A DNA stretch of 63,916 nt from Arthrobacter wenxiniae (GTDB lineage: Bacteria > Actinomycetota > Actinomycetes > Actinomycetales > Micrococcaceae), in NCBI RefSeq assembly GCF_013376105.1, contig NZ_JAAMFM010000027.1:1-63916 (forward strand), given 5' to 3'. The notes below the pieces were generated by a model, which saw nothing but the letters and a program-made list of their open reading frames with translations, was not told where the DNA came from and searched no databases. How positions within the stretch are numbered: the first letter of the stretch is position 1; every line of letters begins with the position of its first letter. The position numbers were made by a program, and so were the translations under genes. Positions 16,130-23,449 of this stretch are shown one piece after another.

Positions 16130-16840
16130 CTAGCCGACCGTCTCCGCGGAGTCCAGGATCTTTGTCAGGCGCACGGCATACTCCTGGTCAACCACCACTA
16201 CCTCGCCGTGCGCAATGAGGCGTCCGTTGAGCAGGATGTCCGCCGGTGCCCCGGCGGAACGGTCCAGGTCCACCACGTCGCCAGGTTCCAGGCCCAGGAC
16301 GTTGGCGACAGTCATGCGGGTGCGCCCGATCACCACGGACAGGGCCATTTCGACGTCGTGGATGCGGCCCATCTTGTGGGCGCTGATGTCCGTCCCGCCG
16401 CTCGACGGACGGCTTGCCGCCTGGTCGATCCGGATCGCGAACCAGGCAAAGGGCTCGGTCCGGCCCGGTTCGGAGATCCGGAACACGGAGGACTGCGGAT
16501 CGGTGAAGAGCGCCGTGGAGTCGTCCTGGGCCACGTCGCCGAGGACGCCGGAACCGAGGGTTTCGGCCGCGGCCTCCAGTGCCGGCCGCAGCACGTCCGC
16601 GGCGGAGACGGAGGATGAACCACCCGCCGCCCGGATGGCCGCTTCGGTGGCCGTCGGCAGCGAAAGGGCGAGTTCGGCGGAGACCGCTCCCAGGTAGTCG
16701 ACGGTCAGCGTCGTCATGCCTGAGGTTGGAATTTCCCCGTTGGTGACCGGCCAGGGCAGCGGCTCCAGGGGGCCGTCAGCGGGCAGCAGGCGCGCAAGGG
16801 CATCCACGGCTCCGGTGTGAAGTGTTGGGGCGGATGTCAC
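16130..16840 (-). CDS. fliN: flagellar motor switch protein FliN, with N-terminal extension
   Basis: FliN is the C-ring component that tunes rotation direction and docks export substrates. The C-terminal SpoA domain (residues ~160-230) is clear: DVEMALSVVIGRTRMTVANVLGLEPGDVVDLDRSAGAPADILLNGRLIAHGEVVVVDQEYAVRL carries the D-.-P/V-.-E motif and the NG.LIA.GEVVVV hallmark. The ~150-residue N-terminal part is longer than in enteric FliN (137 aa total) and recalls the FliY type, with residues ~55-135 resembling a CheC/CheX-like fold. The CheC phosphatase motif was not identified. GTG start overlapping the fliM stop. Confidence 0.9.
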   Translation of the reverse strand: MTSAPTLHTGAVDALARLLPADGPLEPLPWPVTNGEIPTSGMTTLTVDYLGAVSAELALSLPTATEAAIRAAGGSSSVSAADVLRPALEAAAETLGSGVLGDVAQDDSTALFTDPQSSVFRISEPGRTEPFAWFAIRIDQAASRPSSGGTDISAHKMGRIHDVEMALSVVIGRTRMTVANVLGLEPGDVVDLDRSAGAPADILLNGRLIAHGEVVVVDQEYAVRLTKILDSAETVG

Positions 16841-17754
16841 GGGGCACTCTCCTCGATTGAAACTACTTGCCCGGCCTGCCGGGTGCCATGCGTTACGCCA
16901 ACGGCGCGCGCCACGGGTCGCCCTGCCACGGTCAGGTCAAAGGGCCTGCCGGTGGGATGCCGCAGCGGCAAAACGTCGCCCACGGCCAGGTTGAGTATGG
17001 CGCCGGGCAGGACAGGGACCGGGGCGAGGGCCATTTCGACGTCGACGGGGGTTCCTGCCAGATGGCAGCGCAGCTGCCTGGGGGCGTCGGCCGGGCTGCT
17101 CATGGGATTGCTGGTGCCCAGCTGGTCAAGCAGCGGGTCGGCGGGGAGCGCGATGGAGGTGTCCCAGGTGGTGTCCCCGACGGTGACAATGAGCGTGGCG
17201 ACGATCATCAGCGTGTCGGTTGCCGCAGCCTGGGCGAATTGTGAGTTGAAGAGGATGTCGTGGACCGTGGGCGGGGCGGACAGGAGCGACCCGAAGGAAT
17301 AGTCCAGGTCTTCAAGCGCATCCTGCATGAACTGTTCCACCAGCGAGTGCTCAATGTGCGTGAACTTGCGGTTCGGCACGGGGGCGGACAGGCTGCCGCC
17401 CACCATGCGCGTGATCCAGTGGAAGACCGCCTCCGTGGGATATTGAATGACCCCCTTTGCGTCCTGGCCCTTGATGGCGCAGATGACCACCGCGGTCGTG
17501 GTCGGCAGGGACGCGGCGTACTCGTCATACGTGACCATGCTGATGTTTTCGGCCACCACCGTCGTCGCGGCGCGGATCGTGGAGGTCAGCAGCGTCCCCC
17601 ACTGCCTGGCGTACGTTTCAAAGGCAAGCTCGAGGACGCGGCTGTGTTCCCTGGCGAGGGTGGTGGGCCGCCCAAAGTCGTACACTTCCACGGCACGCGC
17701 CAGCCCGTTGCCGGGCAGGGCTGGATTGAGTGAAAGTACAGGCACATCAGCCAC
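16837..17754 (-). CDS. fliM: flagellar motor switch protein FliM
   Basis: This 305-aa C-ring protein links FliG and FliN. Middle-domain features are visible (YDFGRPTTLAREHSRVLELAFETYARQW at ~25-52; HWITRMVGGS, the family's GG-x motif), as is a C-terminal SpoA domain (VDVEMALAPVPVLPGAILNLAVGDVLPL). The N-terminal CheY-binding LSQ.EID.L motif of other FliM proteins is not seen; the start is short (VPVLSLNPALPGN). The GTG start lies inside a candidate sigma-28 -10 element, so a transcript from that promoter would begin inside the first codons. GTG at codon 4 could then serve as a leaderless start. Confidence 0.92.
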   Translation of the reverse strand: MADVPVLSLNPALPGNGLARAVEVYDFGRPTTLAREHSRVLELAFETYARQWGTLLTSTIRAATTVVAENISMVTYDEYAASLPTTTAVVICAIKGQDAKGVIQYPTEAVFHWITRMVGGSLSAPVPNRKFTHIEHSLVEQFMQDALEDLDYSFGSLLSAPPTVHDILFNSQFAQAAATDTLMIVATLIVTVGDTTWDTSIALPADPLLDQLGTSNPMSSPADAPRQLRCHLAGTPVDVEMALAPVPVLPGAILNLAVGDVLPLRHPTGRPFDLTVAGRPVARAVGVTHGTRQAGQVVSIEESAP

Positions 17755-17782
17755 TATCGGCAGCGCCCGGGATGCCGTTAGG
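17754..17782 (-). promoter_or_regulatory. candidate sigma-28 promoter for the fliM operon
   Basis: Reading on the minus strand: CCTAAC (17777-17782), a 15-bp spacer, and GCCGATAG (17754-17761). This matches the flagellar sigma-28 -10 octamer GCCGATAA at 7 of 8. The -35 overlaps the motB stop codon, and the last base of the -10 is the first base of the fliM GTG. Confidence 0.65.
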
Positions 17783-18590
17783 GCTGATTCACCTTTACCT
17801 TCAGCGCCTTCGGGATCAGGGCCCGCACGTCCTCCGTCTGCTTGGAAAGGACTACGATGTCCACCCTCCGGTTCAGCTCGCGCAGGGCTTCGGTGGAGTC
17901 GTCGTTGACCTGGCGCGAGGCGCCGTATCCGACGGCGCCGATGGTGGATCCCGGGATGTGGCTGTGCTCCACGAGGTAACGCAGCACCCCGACGGCGCGT
18001 TCGGAGGACAGCTCCCAGACGGAGGGATAGCCGGTGATGGCGTTGGCCGCGTGACCCTCCACGGAAATTTCCAGCCTGGCCTTTTCCAACACCGGTGCTA
18101 TCGCCGTCAGGACCCGGTCGGCGCGCACGGACAGGGCCGGGCTGTCGGGCAGGAAGAAGGTCTGGGAGCCGACCAGCTTGACGGTCAGCCCGCGCTCGTC
18201 GACGGAAAATTCGACGTTGGCGGCCAGCCCGGCCCGGGCCAGGCGGGCGTGCATCTCATCGCGGAGGGCGGTCAGCTTGGCCACCTCGGCGAGTGCCTTC
18301 GCCATCTTGTCGTTGGTGAACGAACCTTCCTTGCCAACATCCTTCGGCGCCACAATCACCCCGGCGGCCGTGTCGATCTTGCCGACATTGACCTGCCCGA
18401 ATCCGGTGGCCAGGGAGTCCTTCAGCTGGCTGAACTTTGCGTTGTCAACCGACGACATGGCGTAGAGGACGATGAACAGGCACATCAACACCGTCACCAT
18501 GTCCATGTAGGAGGCCATCCACCGTTCGTCCGCGTGGTGTTCGGGGGAGCCCCGGCGGCGGGACCCGCGGCCGCCCCGTCGCGGTGTCAC
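17778..18590 (-). CDS. motB: flagellar stator protein MotB
   Basis: This 270-aa protein couples ion flow to torque and anchors the stator to peptidoglycan. A basic N-terminus is followed by one membrane helix carrying the ion-binding Asp (YMDMVTVLMCLFIVLYA, D30). The OmpA-like peptidoglycan-binding domain occupies ~residues 150-260 (VEGHAANAITGYPSVWELSSERA ... LRELNRRVDIVV). The GTG start overlaps the motA stop. The stop codon TAA forms part of a candidate promoter for fliM. fliL, often found next, is absent. Confidence 0.94.
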   Translation of the reverse strand: MTPRRGGRGSRRRGSPEHHADERWMASYMDMVTVLMCLFIVLYAMSSVDNAKFSQLKDSLATGFGQVNVGKIDTAAGVIVAPKDVGKEGSFTNDKMAKALAEVAKLTALRDEMHARLARAGLAANVEFSVDERGLTVKLVGSQTFFLPDSPALSVRADRVLTAIAPVLEKARLEISVEGHAANAITGYPSVWELSSERAVGVLRYLVEHSHIPGSTIGAVGYGASRQVNDDSTEALRELNRRVDIVVLSKQTEDVRALIPKALKVKVNQP

Positions 18591-19396
18591 GCCGCCGACT
18601 TCAGGTGGTCGTCGCTCCCGGGCCTGGCCTCCGACTTGGCGCTCCCGCGGCGGTGTTCCGGGACCAGGGCCGTGAGCCGCTCACGCAGCAGTATGGGCTG
18701 CGACCCTGCCTGGACGGCGAGGACGCCTTCCATCAGCAGCGTCATCCGGTCCGCCTCAAGCTCCGAGAGCCGGGCAAGCCGGGCGGCGATGGGCAGCCAC
18801 ATGAAGTTGGCGGACAGCAGGCCCCAGAGCGTGGCGACGAAGGCGCTGGCAATCATTGGACCCAGCGTGCTGGGGGTGGAGAGGTTTTCCAGCACGTGGG
18901 TGAGCGAGACCACCGTGCCGACAATGCCGATTGTGGGGGCGTAGCCGCCCAGCTGCTGGAAGAAACGGTAGGCGACGCCGTCCGTCTTCATCTTCGTGTC
19001 GATGGCGTCGTCAAGCATGTCCCGCAGCTCGTCGCCGTCCGTGCCGTCGGCAATGTTTTGCAGCGCGTCGCGCAGGAAGGCGTCCTCCGTTTTGGCCGCG
19101 TCTTCCTCCAGGGAGAGCAGGCCCTGGCGGCGGGCCTTCTCGGCCAGGGCAACCACCGTGTCGATGCTCTCGATGGGCGGGGCCGGCTTGGCGGTGAAGG
19201 CCTTGGGCAGGGACTTGAAGGCGTGCAGGAAGTCCTTGGTGGTGGAACCGGCCAGGCCCACGGAAATGGTGCCGACGAAGACCAGCATCATCGGCGGCAC
19301 CAAGATGATGCTGCCGACCGTTGAACCTTCCATGGTGAGCATGGCGACGAGGGCGCCGAAGGCGACCAGGATGCCTATGAGCGTTGCCGGATCCAT
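18587..19396 (-). CDS. motA: flagellar stator protein MotA
   Basis: This 269-aa stator subunit has four membrane helices. The first pair is near the N-terminus (TLIGILVAFGALVAMLTM; IILVPPMMLVFVGTISVGL) and the second pair at ~160-215 (YAPTIGIVGTVVSLTHVLENL, with the conserved Pro, and MIASAFVATLWGLLSANFMWLPIAARL). The cytoplasmic loop between them carries charged residues that meet FliG. It lies 3 bp after flbD. Confidence 0.95.
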   Translation of the reverse strand: MDPATLIGILVAFGALVAMLTMEGSTVGSIILVPPMMLVFVGTISVGLAGSTTKDFLHAFKSLPKAFTAKPAPPIESIDTVVALAEKARRQGLLSLEEDAAKTEDAFLRDALQNIADGTDGDELRDMLDDAIDTKMKTDGVAYRFFQQLGGYAPTIGIVGTVVSLTHVLENLSTPSTLGPMIASAFVATLWGLLSANFMWLPIAARLARLSELEADRMTLLMEGVLAVQAGSQPILLRERLTALVPEHRRGSAKSEARPGSDDHLKSAA

Positions 19397-19399
19397 GGC

Positions 19400-19681
19400 C
19401 TACTGCCCGCCCGTGATGGTTCCGTCGCCCGGGTCCGACGGGTGGATGACGCTCAGGTGCGACGTCCTCCTGGCCGGTGCCGGAGCCTCGTTGTAGGCGG
19501 TGGCGATGACCTGGGCGCGAAAGGCCGCGATCTTTTCAATGATCACCGCCATGGGCTCGGTGACAATGAACCGTGCGCCGTCGGCCATGATGAGGATCGT
19601 GTCGGGGGATTCGAAGATACGGGCGATCAGGTCCGGATTCACCGCGAAGTGCCGGCCGTCAAGGCGGGTCACAGTTATCAT
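19400..19681 (-). CDS. flbD: FlbD family flagellar protein
   Basis: This 93-aa protein has the FlbD domain MITVTRLDGRHFAVNPDLIA followed by RIFESPDTILIMADGARFIVTEPMAVIIEKI (residues 1-50). FlbD-family genes sit in Gram-positive flagellar operons between the hook gene and motA, as here; they may act in stator or export function (not settled). It has AAGGA 8 bases before the ATG and is first in flbD-motA-motB. Note that this is not the Caulobacter FlbD response regulator. Confidence 0.88.
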   Translation of the reverse strand: MITVTRLDGRHFAVNPDLIARIFESPDTILIMADGARFIVTEPMAVIIEKIAAFRAQVIATAYNEAPAPARRTSHLSVIHPSDPGDGTITGGQ

Positions 19682-19731
19682 GGGTTTATCCTTTTCACGG
19701 CTTTCATGGTGTCAACCACGTACACCGCCCA

Positions 19732-19760
19732 CTGTCGGCCGTCCCGCCCCGTGCGTTAGG
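19732..19760 (-). promoter_or_regulatory. candidate sigma-28 promoter for flbD-motA-motB
   Basis: On the minus strand: CCTAAC (19755-19760), a 15-bp spacer, and GCCGACAG (19732-19739), one mismatch from the GCCGATAG of its sister sites. It is interleaved with the hairpin behind flgE, so termination and re-initiation occupy the same ~40 bp. Confidence 0.6.
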
Positions 19761-19773
19761 AGCGGGACGGCCG
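19736..19773 (-). terminator. hairpin terminator after flgE
   Basis: A perfect 12-bp inverted repeat: CGGCCGTCCCGC (19736-19747) pairs with GCGGGACGGCCG (19762-19773) across a 14-base loop, 6 bp after the flgE stop codon. There is no U-tract. It would reduce read-through from the hook operon into flbD-motAB. Confidence 0.7.
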
Positions 19774-19779
19774 CTGTGG

Positions 19780-20940
19780 CTACCGCTTGAGCTGGGTCAG
19801 CTCCTGCAGGACCTCGTCCGAGGTGGTGATGATGCGTGCGTTCGCCTGGAAACCGCGCTGGGCCACGATCAGGTTCGTGAATTCCTGGGACAGGTCCACA
19901 TTGGACATTTCGATGTAGCCGCTGGTGAGTTCGCCGAATCCGCCCTGCCCGGCCGCGCCAATGGTTGCGGCGCCGGATGAGGCGGTGGCCCGGTAGCTGG
20001 AGGAACCGATTTTTTCCAGGCCGCCGGGGTTGCTGAAGTTCGCCAGGGCCACCTGGCCAATCACCATGTTCTCGCCATTGGTGAACGTGCCCGTCAGGGT
20101 GCCGTCGGTGCCCATGCTGAAGGAATCCAGCGTGCCGGCGGCGTTGCCGTCGTGGCTCGTCACGGCCACGGTGCTGGCGCCGGCGTTGCCTGTCAGGGCG
20201 GCCAGGTCCACGGTGATTGCGCCGCTGGTCAGCGTGGTGCCGGCCGGGAGGGCTCCGTTGGTGAACGTCAGGGGCTTGGCCGCGCCGCCGTCCGCACTTG
20301 CCTCCCACCCGGTTGCCGTCATCGTGAACGTCAACGCAAGGTTGCCCTTGGCGCCCCTGGCGTCAAATGACTGGACGTCGCGGACCACCGTGGCACCCAC
20401 CGCCGCGTCGCTGGGCAGGTTGCCGCCCAGGACCACCGATTGGGTGGCGGCCGGGGGTGCCACGATGTCCTTGGCGATGCGGATGTCGCCGAGCGCGCCG
20501 CTGGAGTTGACCTTCCCGCCCACGGCGGACCAGCCCTGCAGCAGCGCGCCGTCGGGGGAGACCAGCCGTCCCCGGGAATCAAAGTCGAAGGCGCCGGCAC
20601 GGGCGAAGGACTGCTGGCCGCCCTTGCTGGTGATGAAGAAGCCGTCCCCGGAGATCATCATGTCCGTGGCACGGCCCGTTGCCTGGGCCGAGCCCTGGGA
20701 GAAGTTCGTGGAAATGGCGGCGACCTGGACGCCCAGTCCCACCTGGGCGGCGTTGGTGCCGCCGGTTGCGGCCTGCGCGGCCGAGCCGGACCGTGCCACC
20801 TGGGACAGCGTGTCCTGGAACTGCACGCTGGAACCCTTGTACCCGGCCGTGTTGACGTTGGCGATGTTGTTGCCGGTGACGTCGAGCATGGTCTGGTGTG
20901 CGCGGAGGCCGGAAATGCCTGAATACAATGAACGAAGCAT
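19780..20940 (-). CDS. flgE: flagellar hook protein FlgE
   Basis: This 386-aa protein is the structural subunit of the hook. The N-terminal rod/hook signature is MLRSLYSGISGLRAHQTMLD then VTGNNIANVNTAGYKGSSVQFQDTL. The C-terminal D0 helix ends GYIEMSNVDLSQEFTNLIVAQRGFQANARIITTSDEVLQELTQLKR. Middle domains are short compared with enteric FlgE (~400). It is the last gene before a hairpin, after flgD. It is the only flgE/flgF/flgG-type gene here, so whether it also serves as distal rod is open. Confidence 0.94.
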   Translation of the reverse strand: MLRSLYSGISGLRAHQTMLDVTGNNIANVNTAGYKGSSVQFQDTLSQVARSGSAAQAATGGTNAAQVGLGVQVAAISTNFSQGSAQATGRATDMMISGDGFFITSKGGQQSFARAGAFDFDSRGRLVSPDGALLQGWSAVGGKVNSSGALGDIRIAKDIVAPPAATQSVVLGGNLPSDAAVGATVVRDVQSFDARGAKGNLALTFTMTATGWEASADGGAAKPLTFTNGALPAGTTLTSGAITVDLAALTGNAGASTVAVTSHDGNAAGTLDSFSMGTDGTLTGTFTNGENMVIGQVALANFSNPGGLEKIGSSSYRATASSGAATIGAAGQGGFGELTSGYIEMSNVDLSQEFTNLIVAQRGFQANARIITTSDEVLQELTQLKR

Positions 20941-20976
20941 GGGTGGAGCCTTTCTGTGCCGGATGGGTGCTGCGGG

Positions 20977-21453
20977 TTACGGAGCTGTGCTGCCTGAAGG
21001 TGTGGCGGCCGTGGAAGTGACGCTGGAAATGGAGTCCAGCGGCACGCTGAGGTCCCCGACCTTGACCGCGGGGACGCCCAGGGCGAAGGACACGGAATCG
21101 GCCACGCCGCTGTGTGCCGTCCCGTTCGCGTCCGTCCACGCAATGTCGCGCCCGATCATGGCCGCGGCCGCGGTGCGCATCTGCAGCGAAAAGTTCTCCG
21201 TTGCCGTCTTGTCCATGCTGGTCAGTTTCTCCATGGTGGCCAACTGGGTGGTCTGGGAGATCATCTGGTTCGTGTCCATGGGCGACGACGGATCCTGGTT
21301 GCGCAGCTGGGTCACCAGCAGGTTCATGAAGACCTCGGAGTCCATGGCCTGCTTTGGCGTGCGTGCCGCGGCAGTGCTGTAGACACCGTTGGCCGCCGGT
21401 GGCGGCAGGCTGCTGGCGACACCGGTGGGCGGGGTGATGGCTTCAGTAGTGAT
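20977..21453 (-). CDS. flgD: hook-capping protein FlgD, apparent ATC start codon
   Basis: FlgD caps the growing hook. The hallmark MDSEVFMNLLVTQLRNQDPSSPMD is at residues ~31-55, followed by MIGRDIAWTDANG and the C-terminal domain. No ATG, GTG or TTG occurs in frame between the hallmark region and a point well inside fliK. AGGAG at 21460-21464 is followed after 6 bases by ATC (21451-21453), giving (M)TTEAITPPTGVASS and 158 aa. Initiation at ATC is the best reading. Alternatives are a late ATG at MDSEVF, which would remove the export signal, or a base error. fliK ends 14 bp upstream. Confidence 0.85.
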   Translation of the reverse strand: MTTEAITPPTGVASSLPPPAANGVYSTAAARTPKQAMDSEVFMNLLVTQLRNQDPSSPMDTNQMISQTTQLATMEKLTSMDKTATENFSLQMRTAAAAMIGRDIAWTDANGTAHSGVADSVSFALGVPAVKVGDLSVPLDSISSVTSTAATPSGSTAP

Positions 21454-21467
21454 GGTGGGCTCCTGTT

Positions 21468-23033
21468 CTAAACCGTGATGTCGAGCGATGTCGGGTGCAA
21501 GGGGGCCGGGCCTGTCTCGTGGCGGGGCGCGGCCGGTGGTTCCGGGCCTGCCGCGGCGTCCAACGGCCCCTGACCCGCCTGCCCCGTGGCCGGGCCGTTT
21601 TGGCCGGCGTCCTGGCCGGCGTGCTGTCCGGCGTTCTGTCCGGGGTTCTGTCCAAAGGCGTGCGCCTGCCCCCCGCTCCCGCCGTTCAGGGACGACGACA
21701 GGGTCACGGACGACTGCAGGCCCTGTCCCGCCAGGTCCCGGCGCAGCTCGGTCAGGATCAGGCGCAGCCCGTCCCGTCCCGCGTCTGTCGCGGCCGCCAG
21801 TTCGATCCGGACACCGTCGGCGGACAGGTGGGCGCTGACGGTGACCGGCCCGAGCGACGCCGGCACCACCTGCACCGTCATGACCCGCTGCCCGGCCTGC
21901 CCCGTGGCCAGCTGGAAGATGGGGCGCGCGAGCTGCTCCGCCAGCGGCGGCGCAGCCTGGTGTGCGGGCGCGGCGGGCGCCGCCTGCGTGGCTACGGCCG
22001 CCGGCGGGACCGCCGGCAGGTTGACGCCGGACACAGCCGGGAGCCCGCCTTGCTGACGGCCGTCCTGCTGGCGGCCGTCCGCCGTCTTGTCCCCGCCGTC
22101 CTGACGTACGACGCCGGCCGCGGGCGCCAGGCCGGCCGCCCCCGTCGTCGTTGCGGCGGCTGTGGCTGCGGCGGCTGTGGCGGCTGCCGGGCCGCCGGAG
22201 GCTGCCGCGGACAGGGCGGCCGCCGCGGGTGCGGCCGCGGAGGGCTGGCCGGCACCCGTCCCGGCTGGGGCGCCGGGCGCCGTGCTCCCGGCTGCCGGGA
22301 CGGCGGGACCCGGATGCCGTGGCGCGGGCTTTCCGTCGCCGGACGGGGCCGCCGCCCCGGTTGCGGCCCTCCCGGCCGTGCCAAGGTCCGCCGCGGTGGC
22401 GGCGCCGGGCGTCACGGCACCCGCGGCGGCATGGCCGGTCCCGGGCACTGCGGGAGCCGGCACCCCGGGAGCCGGCGCGGCAGAATCCGGCGCGGCCGCG
22501 GACCCGGCGGACGGTGCGGACCCGGTGGACGGTGCGGACCCGGCTGCGGAAGCAACGGTACCGGCAGCACCAGTACCGGCAGCAGAGGCCCCGGCAGCCA
22601 CAGTCCCGGCGCCCGGGGCTTTCTGGACGGCTGCGGGCGCGGAACCGGCGGCGGCGGAAATGGACGTGCCGGAACCGGCGGCGCCGGGAACGGACGTGCC
22701 GGGAACGGGCAGCCCGCCCGGCCAGGCCAGGGCCGCTGCGGCCGTCGGCACACCGGCCATGGCGCCGGCGTCGGCGTCGGACGTATCGGGCTCCGCCCCC
22801 GGGCGGCCGCCGCCCTTCGGTGTGCCGGAATCCTGTGCGGCGGCGCCGGGCGCGCTGCCGCCGCGCGGCTTGCCGTCGCCGCCGCGCGGCTCCCCGGCGG
22901 CCGCCCCCACGGCGTCGTCCAGGTGCTCGGAAAAGCTGGGGCCCGGCTGCTTCGCCACCGCGTCGCCCGCACCGCGGCCGGGCGCCCTGGCCGGGGCGGC
23001 CGGCAACGGCCCCCCGCCCGCCACGGCGGTCAC
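21468..23033 (-). CDS. fliK: flagellar hook-length control protein FliK
   Basis: FliK measures hook length and triggers the FlhB switch. The protein is 521 aa. Residues ~40-350 are extremely Ala/Gly/Pro-rich low-complexity spacer, as expected for a ruler. The folded C-terminal Flg_hook domain spans ~365-455 (PIFQLATGQAGQRVMTVQVVPASLGPVTVSAHLSADGVRIELAA with the LGP-V/L-.-.-.L-.-.G-.-.V pattern). It is followed by a degenerate tetrapeptide array around GQNPGQNAGQHAGQDAGQNG. The GTG start overlaps fliJ (GTGA). Confidence 0.88.
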   Translation of the reverse strand: MTAVAGGGPLPAAPARAPGRGAGDAVAKQPGPSFSEHLDDAVGAAAGEPRGGDGKPRGGSAPGAAAQDSGTPKGGGRPGAEPDTSDADAGAMAGVPTAAAALAWPGGLPVPGTSVPGAAGSGTSISAAAGSAPAAVQKAPGAGTVAAGASAAGTGAAGTVASAAGSAPSTGSAPSAGSAAAPDSAAPAPGVPAPAVPGTGHAAAGAVTPGAATAADLGTAGRAATGAAAPSGDGKPAPRHPGPAVPAAGSTAPGAPAGTGAGQPSAAAPAAAALSAAASGGPAAATAAAATAAATTTGAAGLAPAAGVVRQDGGDKTADGRQQDGRQQGGLPAVSGVNLPAVPPAAVATQAAPAAPAHQAAPPLAEQLARPIFQLATGQAGQRVMTVQVVPASLGPVTVSAHLSADGVRIELAAATDAGRDGLRLILTELRRDLAGQGLQSSVTLSSSLNGGSGGQAHAFGQNPGQNAGQHAGQDAGQNGPATGQAGQGPLDAAAGPEPPAAPRHETGPAPLHPTSLDITV

Positions 23034-23449
23034 TCGCCGGCCTCTCGGCGGGACAGGGCCAGTTCATCGAGGAAGCCCTGTTCGGCGTGCAGCTCGGCGG
23101 TGGCGTACTCGTCCTGGTGCCGCTCGGCCAGCTTTTCCAGCGGGCTGGCAGCTGTTTTCGCCTCGAGCAGCGCGGCCTGGGCCGAGTCGGCGTCCGACTC
23201 CAGTGTCGCGGCGAGGGCCTGCAGGTCCAGCAGCAGGCTGCGCGAGGCGGCCCGCGACGCAGCCGCTGCGGCAAGGGCGGAAGCCGAGGCGGGGTCGGAG
23301 CCGGAGTCGGCCAGGGCGCCGCGGGTTGCTGCCAGCCGGCGGCCGTGGGCCGTCCGCCGGGCGTTTGCCTGCCCCAACGCCGCCGCGGCCTGGTCTTCCT
23401 GCAGCTTACGCAGGCGGAGAAGTCCTGCGAGCCGGAATGCCTTGGTCAT
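23030..23449 (-). CDS. fliJ: flagellar export protein FliJ
   Basis: FliJ is the 139-aa central stalk of the FliI ATPase ring, which also links to FlhA. It is almost wholly alpha-helical coiled coil, starting MTKAFRLAGLLRLRKLQEDQAAAALGQA, with heptad-rich Ala/Leu/Glu to the end (FLDELALSRREAGE). It starts at the ATGA overlapping the fliI stop; the longer ORF upstream is not used. Confidence 0.88.
   Translation of the reverse strand: MTKAFRLAGLLRLRKLQEDQAAAALGQANARRTAHGRRLAATRGALADSGSDPASASALAAAAASRAASRSLLLDLQALAATLESDADSAQAALLEAKTAASPLEKLAERHQDEYATAELHAEQGFLDELALSRREAGE

Noticed and set aside
19682-19720. TTGACA on the minus strand before flbD as a vegetative promoter
   Set aside because: No -10 at 16-18 bp; the only candidate (GATAAA) overlaps the ribosome site. 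The CCTAAC/GCCGACAG pair is better supported.
21600-22700. Repeat-rich stretch as a mobile element or assembly artefact
   Set aside because: It is in frame throughout and lies in the spacer of fliK, where low complexity is normal.
21500-23274. Long open frames on both strands over fliK
   Set aside because: High GC and Ala/Gly/Pro low complexity keep several frames open. Only fliK and, further on, flgD are supported by conserved domains and overlaps.
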